Shown here: in pieces, positions 27,270 through 34,222 of the stretch
Numbering within the stretch: position 1 is the first letter of the stretch
Layout: each line of letters opens with the position of its first letter
Origin: an uncultured Prevotellaceae bacterium
GTDB taxonomy: Bacteria; Bacteroidota; Bacteroidia; Bacteroidales; Muribaculaceae
Length of the DNA stretch: 64,000 bases
Assembly (NCBI GenBank): GCA_946409635.1
Contig: CAMJXD010000003.1
Span: forward strand, 62,001-126,000
Reading direction: 5' to 3'
Position numbers and translations under genes: made by a program
The notes under the pieces: generated by a model
The model's input: only the letters and a program-made list of their open reading frames with translations
Databases searched by the model: none
What the model was told of the DNA's origin: nothing

Positions 27270-27315
27270 TAGTTGTCAGTTTTCAGTTGTCAGTTTTCAG
27301 TTGCCAGTTTTCAGT
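27270..27315. repeat. Tandem CAGTTTTCAGTTGTC-type repeat between TolC and HlyD genes
   Basis: About four units of AGTTGTCAGTTTTC, with one unit changed to TTGCC. One end supplies the stop codon of the TolC-type gene (27311-27313); the other ends 5 bp before the HlyD-type ATG. Confidence 0.8.
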
Positions 27316-28738
27316 AGTTCATGTTGCCCATGACCTTGTTGAGGTACTCACGGGTCATCTGCACGTCGATTTCGGCATCGATTTTCTCGCTGTTGGCCTT
27401 GAGCCAAGCCGTCTGGGCGGCAATGACCTCGTCGACGGTGCCCATGCCCTCCTTGAAGGCGATGCCCGCGATGCGCAGGTTCTCGTCGGCCTCGGTCAGG
27501 TTGGCCCTAGTGGCCTCGTAGGTCTTGAACGCTTCCTGGTAGCGGAAGGCGGCCTGGTTGACCTGGAGCTCGATTTTCTCCTTGGCGTCGTCCAGCTCAA
27601 GACGCTTGACGTCGGCCTCGACCTGTGCAGCCTTGACCTTGTTGCTGAGTCCGCCCCAGTGCCAGAGCGGCACCCTCAACGTGGCACCCACGCTGAAGGC
27701 AGCCCCAAAGCGATTCTCGAAGCCGTCATAGGAGTTGGGATTGGTGGCATGCAGGGCGGCCACGGCGGCCAGTTTGGGCATCATCTCGCTGCGTGCCACC
27801 TTGACCTGCTTGTCGTAGATCTGGGTAGCCAGCTGCAGGGAGCGTATGTCATGACGCTTGTCGTACACCTGATTCATGTCGATGCTCGTGGGGACAAGCT
27901 CGGCGCCCAGCTCGTCACGGCCCTCGTCGGCCAGCGTCATCAAGGTGTTCACGGGCAAGCCGCAGAGCTGGGCCAGCAGCATGCGCGACAGCGCCACGCC
28001 GTTGTCCACCTTGGTCAGGTCGACATGGGCCTCGTTGAGTTTCACGTCGACGGCGAGCTGGTTGGCACGGGTGGCCACGCCCTCACTCACCATTGCCTTG
28101 ACGTCGTTGTCCAGCTTCTCGACCAGACCCACGTAGCTGCGCGCCAGCTTCTGCTTGGCACAGAGCGAGACGACCTGCCAGTAGGCGGCATCCACGTTGT
28201 AGATCACATCCTCGACCTTGCTCTCGCGCATCTCGCGGGCGAGTTGCTGGGCGAGGTCGGTAATCTGGTTCATGGCGGTGATTTTGCCGCCCATGTAGAT
28301 GGGCTGCGTCACCGTGAGTGCCCCACCCATCAGGTTGTGGATGTTATAGGTCAAGCCGCTCTTGGGCAGCAGGGCCACCGTTGTGGGGACATACTGTCCG
28401 TCGACCTGGACGGGGTAACCCGTGGACGGGTCGATGAGCAGATTGAAGTCGTAGGCACCGGTCTGGGGATTGAACGACTTGGTGGGCAGCAGCTGGTCCT
28501 CCTTGATGAGGGACACCTTGCGCGAGTTGTAGATATAGCCCGCCGTGAAGTCAAACTGTGGCAGATAGGCTGCAGCGGCCTCTTTGCGCTGGTAGCCCGC
28601 TTTGTCGATGGCAAGCGACGCCTGCTGTATTTCCTTGTTGTTGCGCAGTGCCATGTTGCGGCACGAGTCGAGCGACACCGTCTGAGCCGACACCGCCAGC
28701 GACAGGGAGCACAGGGCCAAAAGAACGATTTTACGCAT
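27311..28738 (-). CDS. TolC-family outer-membrane efflux protein
   Basis: 475 residues from the ATG at 28738, which gives a clear signal peptide (MRKIVLLALCSLSLAVSAQ); the frame extends upstream but without export-signal character. Two structural repeats of the outer-membrane efflux protein family are visible: long amphipathic helices (LDSCRNMALRNNKEIQQASL at the start; AAQVEADVKRLELDDAKEKI in the second repeat) plus beta-strands (FDFTAGYIYNSRKVSL; SVGATLRVPLWHWG). A trimer would form the outer-membrane and periplasmic tunnel for the downstream HlyD/ABC-2 proteins. First gene of the efflux operon; its stop codon lies in a tandem repeat. Confidence 0.93.
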   Translation of the reverse strand: MRKIVLLALCSLSLAVSAQTVSLDSCRNMALRNNKEIQQASLAIDKAGYQRKEAAAAYLPQFDFTAGYIYNSRKVSLIKEDQLLPTKSFNPQTGAYDFNLLIDPSTGYPVQVDGQYVPTTVALLPKSGLTYNIHNLMGGALTVTQPIYMGGKITAMNQITDLAQQLAREMRESKVEDVIYNVDAAYWQVVSLCAKQKLARSYVGLVEKLDNDVKAMVSEGVATRANQLAVDVKLNEAHVDLTKVDNGVALSRMLLAQLCGLPVNTLMTLADEGRDELGAELVPTSIDMNQVYDKRHDIRSLQLATQIYDKQVKVARSEMMPKLAAVAALHATNPNSYDGFENRFGAAFSVGATLRVPLWHWGGLSNKVKAAQVEADVKRLELDDAKEKIELQVNQAAFRYQEAFKTYEATRANLTEADENLRIAGIAFKEGMGTVDEVIAAQTAWLKANSEKIDAEIDVQMTREYLNKVMGNMNY

Positions 28739-28791
28739 ACATGCAGTTCTTGTAAATATACTTGTAAAAATATAGGTCTGTTTTATGGGTG

Positions 28792-28799
28792 CAAAAATA
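28792..28799 (-). promoter_or_regulatory. Probable -7 box for the efflux operon
   Basis: TATTTTTG on the minus strand, 53 bp before the TolC-type ATG. A GTTG at 28824-28827 is somewhat too far upstream to be a good -33 box. Confidence 0.45.
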
Positions 28800-28861
28800 C
28801 ACATTATTCGATATAGGAAAAAACAACTGTTCCATTTTTTACACTATTAGTGAAATATGGG

Positions 28862-28904
28862 ACAGTTTTCAGTTGTCAGTTTTCAGTTTTCAGTTGTCAG
28901 TTTT
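28862..28904. repeat. Tandem CAGTTTTCAGTTGTC-type repeat at the 3' end of the DUF3108 gene
   Basis: Four units of the same 10-15 bp repeat as at 27270-27315, overlapping the last codons and stop (28897-28899) of the DUF3108 gene. Confidence 0.8.
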
Positions 28905-29643
28905 CCTTGTAGTAGCACTTCACCTCGCCGACGGGGAGCTTGCCCACGAGCAGCAGCGGGATGCGGTCGTCCTGGGTCGACATCCAGGCGCTGAGGTTGT
29001 CGCTTGATTTCTTGCCTCCCTCCTGTGTGAACCTGAAGTCGATGCGGTGGGCCTTGCGCTTGGTGCCGTTACGCATCTTGATGGTCTCGATGCCCTTGTA
29101 GTTGATAGTGAGGTACTCCTTCTCCTTGCCCGAGAAGATGATGGTCGTGTAGTTCTTGTTGCGGTTCAGCTCGTCGTAGTCGAGGTTGCGCAGCATGTAG
29201 AACACGCTCACCATGTCATAGGCCTGAGCCTTGGCGCTGAGGTCGATGCTCGTTGTTCCGCTCTTGCGGTAACGCGTGCAGTGGGCGCTGGTGTGGCTGT
29301 AGTTGTAGGAGAACTTGATCACGTCGCGTGCATAGTAGTCCTTCTCGTGGGTGAGCTTCTCGTAACGCAGGGGACGCATCGCCGAGTTCATGGTACACTT
29401 GAGGGTATCGCGCACAGGATAGACCTTGTCGGCCCAGGAGCGGGTCTTGCCCGTGAGCCGGGCCTGGTAGCCGTCGCCGGTCTTGCGGGTAGTCAATGTC
29501 GCGTCGGCGGCATGTTTCCAGATCATGCCCCAGTGGTACACAATCTCGTAGTTGAGCGTCTCGTTGGCGAAGCTTCTCGCCATGACCTGCTGCGGCATCA
29601 CGATTGACACCGCCAGCAACACTATAGCCAATATCTTTTTCAT
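28897..29643 (-). CDS. DUF3108 domain-containing secreted protein
   Basis: 248 residues. Signal peptide (MKKILAIVLLAVSIVMPQQVMA) then a single DUF3108 beta-rich domain: ANETLNYEIVYHWGMIWKHA at the start, PVRDTLKCTMNSAMRPLRYE in the middle and SDNLSAWMSTQDDRIPLLLV near the end. Such proteins are widespread in Bacteroidetes and Proteobacteria and sit in the periplasm or outer membrane; the fold resembles lipoprotein-carrier-like barrels and no reaction is known. The ATG at 29643 is chosen for the signal peptide; upstream in-frame codons look untranslated. The 3' end is formed by a tandem repeat. The efflux operon lies downstream on the same strand but has its own probable promoter. Confidence 0.82.
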   Translation of the reverse strand: MKKILAIVLLAVSIVMPQQVMARSFANETLNYEIVYHWGMIWKHAADATLTTRKTGDGYQARLTGKTRSWADKVYPVRDTLKCTMNSAMRPLRYEKLTHEKDYYARDVIKFSYNYSHTSAHCTRYRKSGTTSIDLSAKAQAYDMVSVFYMLRNLDYDELNRNKNYTTIIFSGKEKEYLTINYKGIETIKMRNGTKRKAHRIDFRFTQEGGKKSSDNLSAWMSTQDDRIPLLLVGKLPVGEVKCYYKEN

Positions 29644-29761
29644 CTTCTTCACTATAACTTTTTTAATGCCGCCACGCTCCATTGCCATGGTGTGCGGCCA
29701 GTTTTCGGTCATTAGACCGCCATTGTGGCCGATGGTTTAATGGCTGGGATGGCACAATAGT

Positions 29762-30292
29762 CTAGTCCCGCTTGTTAAAGAACTGGCCTTCGGCCGGTTT
29801 CTGCTCCATGGGAATACCTATCAGCGAGGCTTCGGGCACCGTCACCTGCACGGCATCGCCGCCCATGACAATCGTGTGGTTGTCCTTAGTGGAGCCCCGG
29901 CATTGCCACACGTCAATCGTGCCGCCCTTGAAGTCGCTACTGGCCGCCAGCGTCAAGTTGATGACGCGGGCCGTGTCGGGCGGGAAACACACGGGACGCG
30001 ACGGAACGAGCAGCAGCATGTAGTAATCTTGATCGGCCTTGTGACGGCAGGTAATCGACATCTTGTACTTGACGCTATAGGGCGTCTCCTCGTAGTCGCC
30101 CAGCGTGAGGCCCTGGGGCAGCGTCAGGTTGAACTGGATGCCGCGCGTGGGATCCACGTTGGCCAGCATGACGGGCACCGTCACGGTCGAGTCACGGTCT
30201 ATCTCAAAGTCGTCGATAAAGATGCGGTTGTCCTGAGCAGCCAGGGTCATTGCCGTGAGCAGCGCCATCAAAGTCAACAGGTAGTGTTTCAT
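29762..30292 (-). CDS. Small secreted protein with a cohesin-like beta-sandwich
   Basis: 176 residues. Signal peptide (MKHYLLTLMALLTAMTLAAQ) followed by one domain. The domain begins IDRDSTVTVPVMLANVDPT, then GIQFNLTLPQGLTLGDYE, and later DTARVINLTLAASSDFKGG; this order (strand with VTVPV, then a Q-F-x-L strand, then a late strand before a GGT-type turn) resembles cohesin/CBM-like domains. That assignment is inference from pattern, not a firm match. It matters because five proteins in this window end in dockerins. The ATG at 30292 is chosen because a consensus promoter lies just upstream at 30323-30354, inside the longer frame. It is 118 bp upstream of the DUF3108 gene on the same strand. Confidence 0.7.
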   Translation of the reverse strand: MKHYLLTLMALLTAMTLAAQDNRIFIDDFEIDRDSTVTVPVMLANVDPTRGIQFNLTLPQGLTLGDYEETPYSVKYKMSITCRHKADQDYYMLLLVPSRPVCFPPDTARVINLTLAASSDFKGGTIDVWQCRGSTKDNHTIVMGGDAVQVTVPEASLIGIPMEQKPAEGQFFNKRD

Positions 30293-30322
30293 ATCGCTTG
30301 TCATGAATGATTGAACTGACCG

Positions 30323-30354
30323 CAAAGGTACAACATCTTTGCCACACTGGCAAA
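30323..30354 (-). promoter_or_regulatory. Promoter of the small secreted (cohesin-like) protein gene
   Basis: The minus strand reads TTTG-N20-TACCTTTG, a full consensus match, 30 bp before the ATG at 30292. Confidence 0.72.
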
Positions 30355-30476
30355 AATAGAAGAGCACCGATAGCCAGCACGCCACAACATGCTGAATCAC
30401 AATCATTACCACATCACGCTTGCAGCACACTAAGAACCACGCTTAAAAATATTTTTGAAAAAAGACGGGCAAAAGT

Positions 30477-30508
30477 ATTGACAAAGTGCCAATAATGTTG
30501 TAATTTTG
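30477..30508 (+). promoter_or_regulatory. Promoter of the two-gene unknown module
   Basis: ATTG-N20-TAATTTTG; the -7 box ends 42 bp before the ATG at 30551. It is divergent from the promoter at 30323-30354 within the same intergenic region. Confidence 0.68.
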
Positions 30509-30550
30509 CAACACAAAAATTATCATTTTACCATTTAAACTCTTTTTATC

Positions 30551-31015
30551 ATGCAAAACACTCAACAACACCGCTTGTCGTGCCAGCAGCGGGACCAAGA
30601 ATTTCTGGCACTGTACCACCCCACCCTGGACGCCATGCTCGAGCAGGGCATCAACATGAACGCGGCCAAGCGCGCGGCGGTGGAGTTCACCATAGCCAAC
30701 GGGCATCCGCACTACCACGTGAACTATGAGCGAGCCTACCGCTGCGTGTGCCAGTTGCTGGCTTCGGACGAAAAGCGCTCGAGCAACGCCCGCGACTTTG
30801 ACGACGACGAGATTGACCTGTCGCAGGGCCGTTTGCGCCGACTCATGTGGCTGGAAATCACCGACCGCGTCAGGCAGTTGCGCCAACTGGGCATGAGCAC
30901 CGGCGACGCCGTCGAGCACGTGCTGGAACACTGCCGCGCCTCACGCTTCTTTATCACCCCGGCCACCGCACGCACCAAAATCTGCCCCCAAAGCCGAAGC
31001 CGTGCACTGCGATGA
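30551..31015 (+). CDS. Conserved hypothetical protein, helical, basic C-terminus
   Basis: 154 residues, no signal peptide or membrane segment. Predominantly helical, with an acidic stretch (NARDFDDDEIDLSQG, about 79-93) and a basic tail ending RTKICPQSRSRALR. No domain recognised. A central GINMNAAKRAAVEFTIANG and a later LGMSTGDAVEHVLEH look like two related helix-turn-helix-sized units, which could suggest nucleic-acid or protein binding, but this is speculation. The stop codon overlaps the start of the next gene (ATGA), so the two are probably translationally coupled. A good promoter lies upstream and a hairpin terminator follows the second gene, making a complete two-gene transcription unit. 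Confidence 0.75.
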   Translation: MQNTQQHRLSCQQRDQEFLALYHPTLDAMLEQGINMNAAKRAAVEFTIANGHPHYHVNYERAYRCVCQLLASDEKRSSNARDFDDDEIDLSQGRLRRLMWLEITDRVRQLRQLGMSTGDAVEHVLEHCRASRFFITPATARTKICPQSRSRALR

Positions 31016-31488
31016 ACAACGACCAACCATCAAAAAAAAACAACAATAACGCCAACAACACAAAAAAATCTCAAGCCATGAATTACCGATTTGACATCAC
31101 CATCGACCTGGACGAGATCCAGCAAGCCATCTACACCGAAGGGCAGTGGCACCCCGCTGCCAACGCCACCGCCTGGGGCGTGAACCAGAGCAACGAGCCC
31201 ATTGTGGACCGTCGCGTGCGCGAGGGCCTTGACGACCTGCTGGCACGCATGAGCGGCTACATCGAGCGACAGAACATCAACTTCAACATCGAGCGCCAGA
31301 ACATCATGCTCTCGCTCTCGATCAACAAGCGTCCGCTGCTATCGCTGGCCAGTGACCTCAAGAACGCCATCGTCAGCGCGCTGGCCAACTACACGCTGAT
31401 GTCGCTCTACGGCGACGAAGACAGCATCTACGGCACCGCCTGGCGGCTGCACCGTGCCCGCGTTCTGCTCCTGCTTGCCCGCCCCTGA
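31012..31488 (+). CDS. Conserved hypothetical protein, second gene of the unknown pair
   Basis: 158 residues from the ATG at 31012, which overlaps the upstream stop (ATGA). An alternative start at 31078 would give MNYRFDITIDLDEI and skip an asparagine/lysine-rich stretch (SKKNNNNANNTKKS) that may really be an A-rich leader. The recognisable core begins YRFDITIDLDEIQQAIYTEG, followed by WHPAANATAWGVNQSNEPIV, RRVREGLDDLLARM, and a helical C-terminus. No signal peptide, no known domain, no catalytic motif. Function unknown; the pairing with the upstream gene and shared terminator suggest a joint role. Confidence 0.72.
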   Translation: MNNDQPSKKNNNNANNTKKSQAMNYRFDITIDLDEIQQAIYTEGQWHPAANATAWGVNQSNEPIVDRRVREGLDDLLARMSGYIERQNINFNIERQNIMLSLSINKRPLLSLASDLKNAIVSALANYTLMSLYGDEDSIYGTAWRLHRARVLLLLARP

Positions 31489-31508
31489 CATCACTGCCAT
31501 CGACCATC

Positions 31509-31556
31509 ATGCCCGGCCTGCTTCCCACTTTGAGCAGCCGGGCATGCTTCATTTTC
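31509..31556 (+). terminator. Terminator after the unknown gene pair
   Basis: Stem TGCCCGG..CTGC paired with GCAG..CCGGGCA around a TTCCCACTTTGA loop, followed by TTCATTTT, 21 bp past the stop codon. Confidence 0.75.
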
Positions 31557-31568
31557 AAAAAATATAAG

Positions 31569-31576
31569 TACCTTTG
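31569..31576 (+). promoter_or_regulatory. Probable -7 box for the first C10 peptidase
   Basis: TACCTTTG, a match to TAnnTTTG, 71 bp before the ATG. No clear -33 box is seen. Confidence 0.5.
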
Positions 31577-31647
31577 TCATTGAATTTCAACCTCAATATC
31601 CTCGCTACATTAATTCATCGCACATAACTTAAAATCGATTCAAGCCA

Positions 31648-34038
31648 ATGAAACCAATGCGACATCTAGCACTTATGTTATGCCTGGCGGTAATGACCAC
31701 CGCCTGGGCAGAGTCTATCAACGAGAATCAGGCCCGCGCCATTGCCAGCCAGTTCATGGCAGGCCGCTCGTTGCCGTCAACAGGGCTCAAGATGGCCCGC
31801 AAGGCACCCCGCATGACTGCACCCACGGCCAGCAGCACGGCCTCCTACTATGTGTTTAATGCACCCACCAGGGGCTATGTCATTGTGGCGGGCGACGACC
31901 GTGCGCCTGCCGTGCTGGGCTACAGCGACCAGGGCACCTTTGACAGCCAGGACGTGCCCGAGGCCCTGCAGGACTTGCTTGAGAGCTATGCCGCCCAGAT
32001 CGAGGCTCTGGACCAGGGTGCCACGGCAGCACCGCGCCTGATCACGGGTAGCGCCATCGCTCCGCTGGTGACCGCCACATGGTCCCAGAACAACCCGTTC
32101 AACATCCTGCTGCCCTATCTGCCCGATGGCAGCCATGCCCACGTGGGCTGCGTGGCCACGGCCATGGCCCAGGTGATGTACTACTGGCAATGGCCAGCGC
32201 GCCCCACGCGCCCCATTCCGGCCTACACCAGCACCTACACCAGCGCCAATCAGACGCTGAGTTTTGACATGCCCGAGCTGCCGGTCACCGACTTCAACTG
32301 GCCAGCGATGCAGGACACCTACCTGACCAGCGACACCGCCAGCACCGCTGCCCTGGCCGCCGCCACGCTGAGTCTGTATTGTGCCCAGTCGCTGGAGATG
32401 AATTTCAAGCCATCGTCGTCGGGTGCCGTTTCTTCTCACATCCCGTGCCGTGCGGCCACCTACTTTGACTACGACCCCAGCGCCCACATGGTGAGCCGCA
32501 GCAACTACACCGCACAAGGGTGGGCCGAGCTCCTCTACACCGAGCTGGCCGCCGGACGCCCCGTCATCTACAGCGGCAGGAAGGCGAGTGGCGGTCACTC
32601 GTTCATCTGCGACGGCTATGACGGCAACGGCCTGTACCACTTCAACTGGGGCTGGAACAGCAGCAGCAATGGCTACTTCCTGCTCAATGTGCTCAACCCC
32701 GACCAGCAGGGAACGGGCAGCGCCAGCGGCACCTATGGCTATATCCTGGAACAGGGCGCCATCGTGGGTTTCCAGCCCAACAAGGGCGGGAGCCACATTT
32801 TTGAGCTCACGGCAACCGACGTCACGCTCAACAGCTACACGGGCACGCGCAGCTATACCAACGACCCGTTCATGGCCGTTGTCTCGGGCAACCTCCACAA
32901 CTACACCAGCGACACGCTAGACGTGCGCTTTGGCTGGGGACTCTTCAAAGACGGAGAGATGGTCAAGAGGCTCGCGAGCTCCTACAATCACACCCTCAGG
33001 CCCGGCGTCCACCAGGTCTACAACAACAAGGAGCTGGAGTTTGGCGAGAACATGACCAGCGGCACCTACCGCATCATGCCCATGTTTGCCGAGTACGGCA
33101 CCGACAACTGGCGCCCGTGTGCCGGCGCTGACAGAAACTACATCGAGGTGACCATCACCGGCAACCAGTGTTCCTTCACGGGCCAGGGCTCCCTGTCGAC
33201 CCGCAACTACACAGTCAACGACATCACGGTATCGGGCACCTTGCACAACGGCCGCACGGCCGACATCAGCCTGACGATGACCAACAACGGCACGTCGCGC
33301 AACGACGAGCTCTACATGTTTGCCAACGGCACCCTGGTTTCGGCTGGGTACCTGAACCTCGAGAGGGGCGAGACAGCCGATGTTCCCTTCAAGTTCATGC
33401 CCACTACCGCCGGCAACTACACGCTCACCTGGTCATGGAACGATAACGGCAGCAATCCCATCTACAGCCACCAGTTGACCATCACCGCGATGCCTGCAGC
33501 CAACCTGAGCGCTAGCGTCCAGGTGCTCAACGTCACCGACAACGAGCACATGATTGTCACCGGCCAGGCATTCAGCATCGAGCTCACGGTCACCAACAAC
33601 GGCTCATCGACCTATGACGAGGACATCTCGGCCAAGCTCTACAAGAACATCTATGACAACACCGGGTCAGGCATCCAAGGGCTGAACCAGCGGGTCACCC
33701 TGGAACCAGGCGAGGCCAAGACCCTGCGGTTTGACCTGGACAATGTCATCAACGGCTGGAGATACTTTGCCAACACCCTGTACTACAGCGAGGGCAAGGC
33801 CGTATCGCTTGCCAGGACCTCGATCTACACCATCGCAGTGCCCGAACCTCAAGAGCAGCACCTGGGCGACATGAACGGCGACGGGCAGGTCAACGTCACC
33901 GATGTCATCCTGCTGATCAACCACTTGATGGACAGCAACAACCCCATTTTGGAATATAATGCCGACATGAACCAGGATGGAAACATCAACGTCACCGACG
34001 CCATCCAGCTCATCACCCAGTTGAGCCAGGGCCAGTGA
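31648..34038 (+). CDS. Secreted C10 (streptopain-like) cysteine peptidase with dockerin
   Basis: 796 residues. Signal peptide (ends TTAWA), a Spi_C10 propeptide (about 22-115: INENQARAIASQFMAGRSLP, GYVIVAGDDRAPAVLGYS), the C10 peptidase domain with catalytic C168 (VGCVATAMAQVMYYWQWP) and H317 (SGGHSFICDGYDGNG), then WGWNSSSNGYFLLN. Two or three Ig-like domains follow (about 400-720), and a C-terminal dockerin pair (GDMNGDGQVNVTDVILLINH, then DMNQDGNINVTDAIQLI). It is related throughout to the next gene and the two are tandem. The propeptide should keep the enzyme inactive until secreted. Target proteins are unknown. Confidence 0.92.
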   Translation: MKPMRHLALMLCLAVMTTAWAESINENQARAIASQFMAGRSLPSTGLKMARKAPRMTAPTASSTASYYVFNAPTRGYVIVAGDDRAPAVLGYSDQGTFDSQDVPEALQDLLESYAAQIEALDQGATAAPRLITGSAIAPLVTATWSQNNPFNILLPYLPDGSHAHVGCVATAMAQVMYYWQWPARPTRPIPAYTSTYTSANQTLSFDMPELPVTDFNWPAMQDTYLTSDTASTAALAAATLSLYCAQSLEMNFKPSSSGAVSSHIPCRAATYFDYDPSAHMVSRSNYTAQGWAELLYTELAAGRPVIYSGRKASGGHSFICDGYDGNGLYHFNWGWNSSSNGYFLLNVLNPDQQGTGSASGTYGYILEQGAIVGFQPNKGGSHIFELTATDVTLNSYTGTRSYTNDPFMAVVSGNLHNYTSDTLDVRFGWGLFKDGEMVKRLASSYNHTLRPGVHQVYNNKELEFGENMTSGTYRIMPMFAEYGTDNWRPCAGADRNYIEVTITGNQCSFTGQGSLSTRNYTVNDITVSGTLHNGRTADISLTMTNNGTSRNDELYMFANGTLVSAGYLNLERGETADVPFKFMPTTAGNYTLTWSWNDNGSNPIYSHQLTITAMPAANLSASVQVLNVTDNEHMIVTGQAFSIELTVTNNGSSTYDEDISAKLYKNIYDNTGSGIQGLNQRVTLEPGEAKTLRFDLDNVINGWRYFANTLYYSEGKAVSLARTSIYTIAVPEPQEQHLGDMNGDGQVNVTDVILLINHLMDSNNPILEYNADMNQDGNINVTDAIQLITQLSQGQ

Positions 34039-34049
34039 CCGTGCGAACG

Positions 34050-34179
34050 AACTACGAATTGCGCAAATTATACTGGCATCCGCGGCCAATTATCAGGAAT
34101 TCAACTAACTAAGAATGCCTCTTGCGCAATTTGTAGTTTCTCTCTATTTGATCTCAGATTAGGACAACTGTAGTATCAT
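34050..34179. repeat. Dispersed repeat copies between the two C10 genes
   Basis: 34050-34069 matches the AACTACGAATTACGCAAATT repeat with one change; 34151-34179 (GATCTCAGATTAGGACAACTG..ATCAT) resembles the 40-bp element at 44165-44204. The two blocks keep the same order and similar spacing at 44081-44204, suggesting one longer degenerate unit. Confidence 0.6.
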
Positions 34180-34222
34180 CGACTATAGTTTTATATATCA
34201 ATTAACCAAAATCAGTATAAAC

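Noticed and set aside
26393..28816. Long plus-strand open frame opposite the HlyD and TolC genes (and similar long frames opposite other genes, e.g. 14641-16833 and 46763-48658)
   Set aside because: The composition mirrors the codon bias of the minus-strand genes, there are no recognisable domains, and the opposite strand carries clear families.
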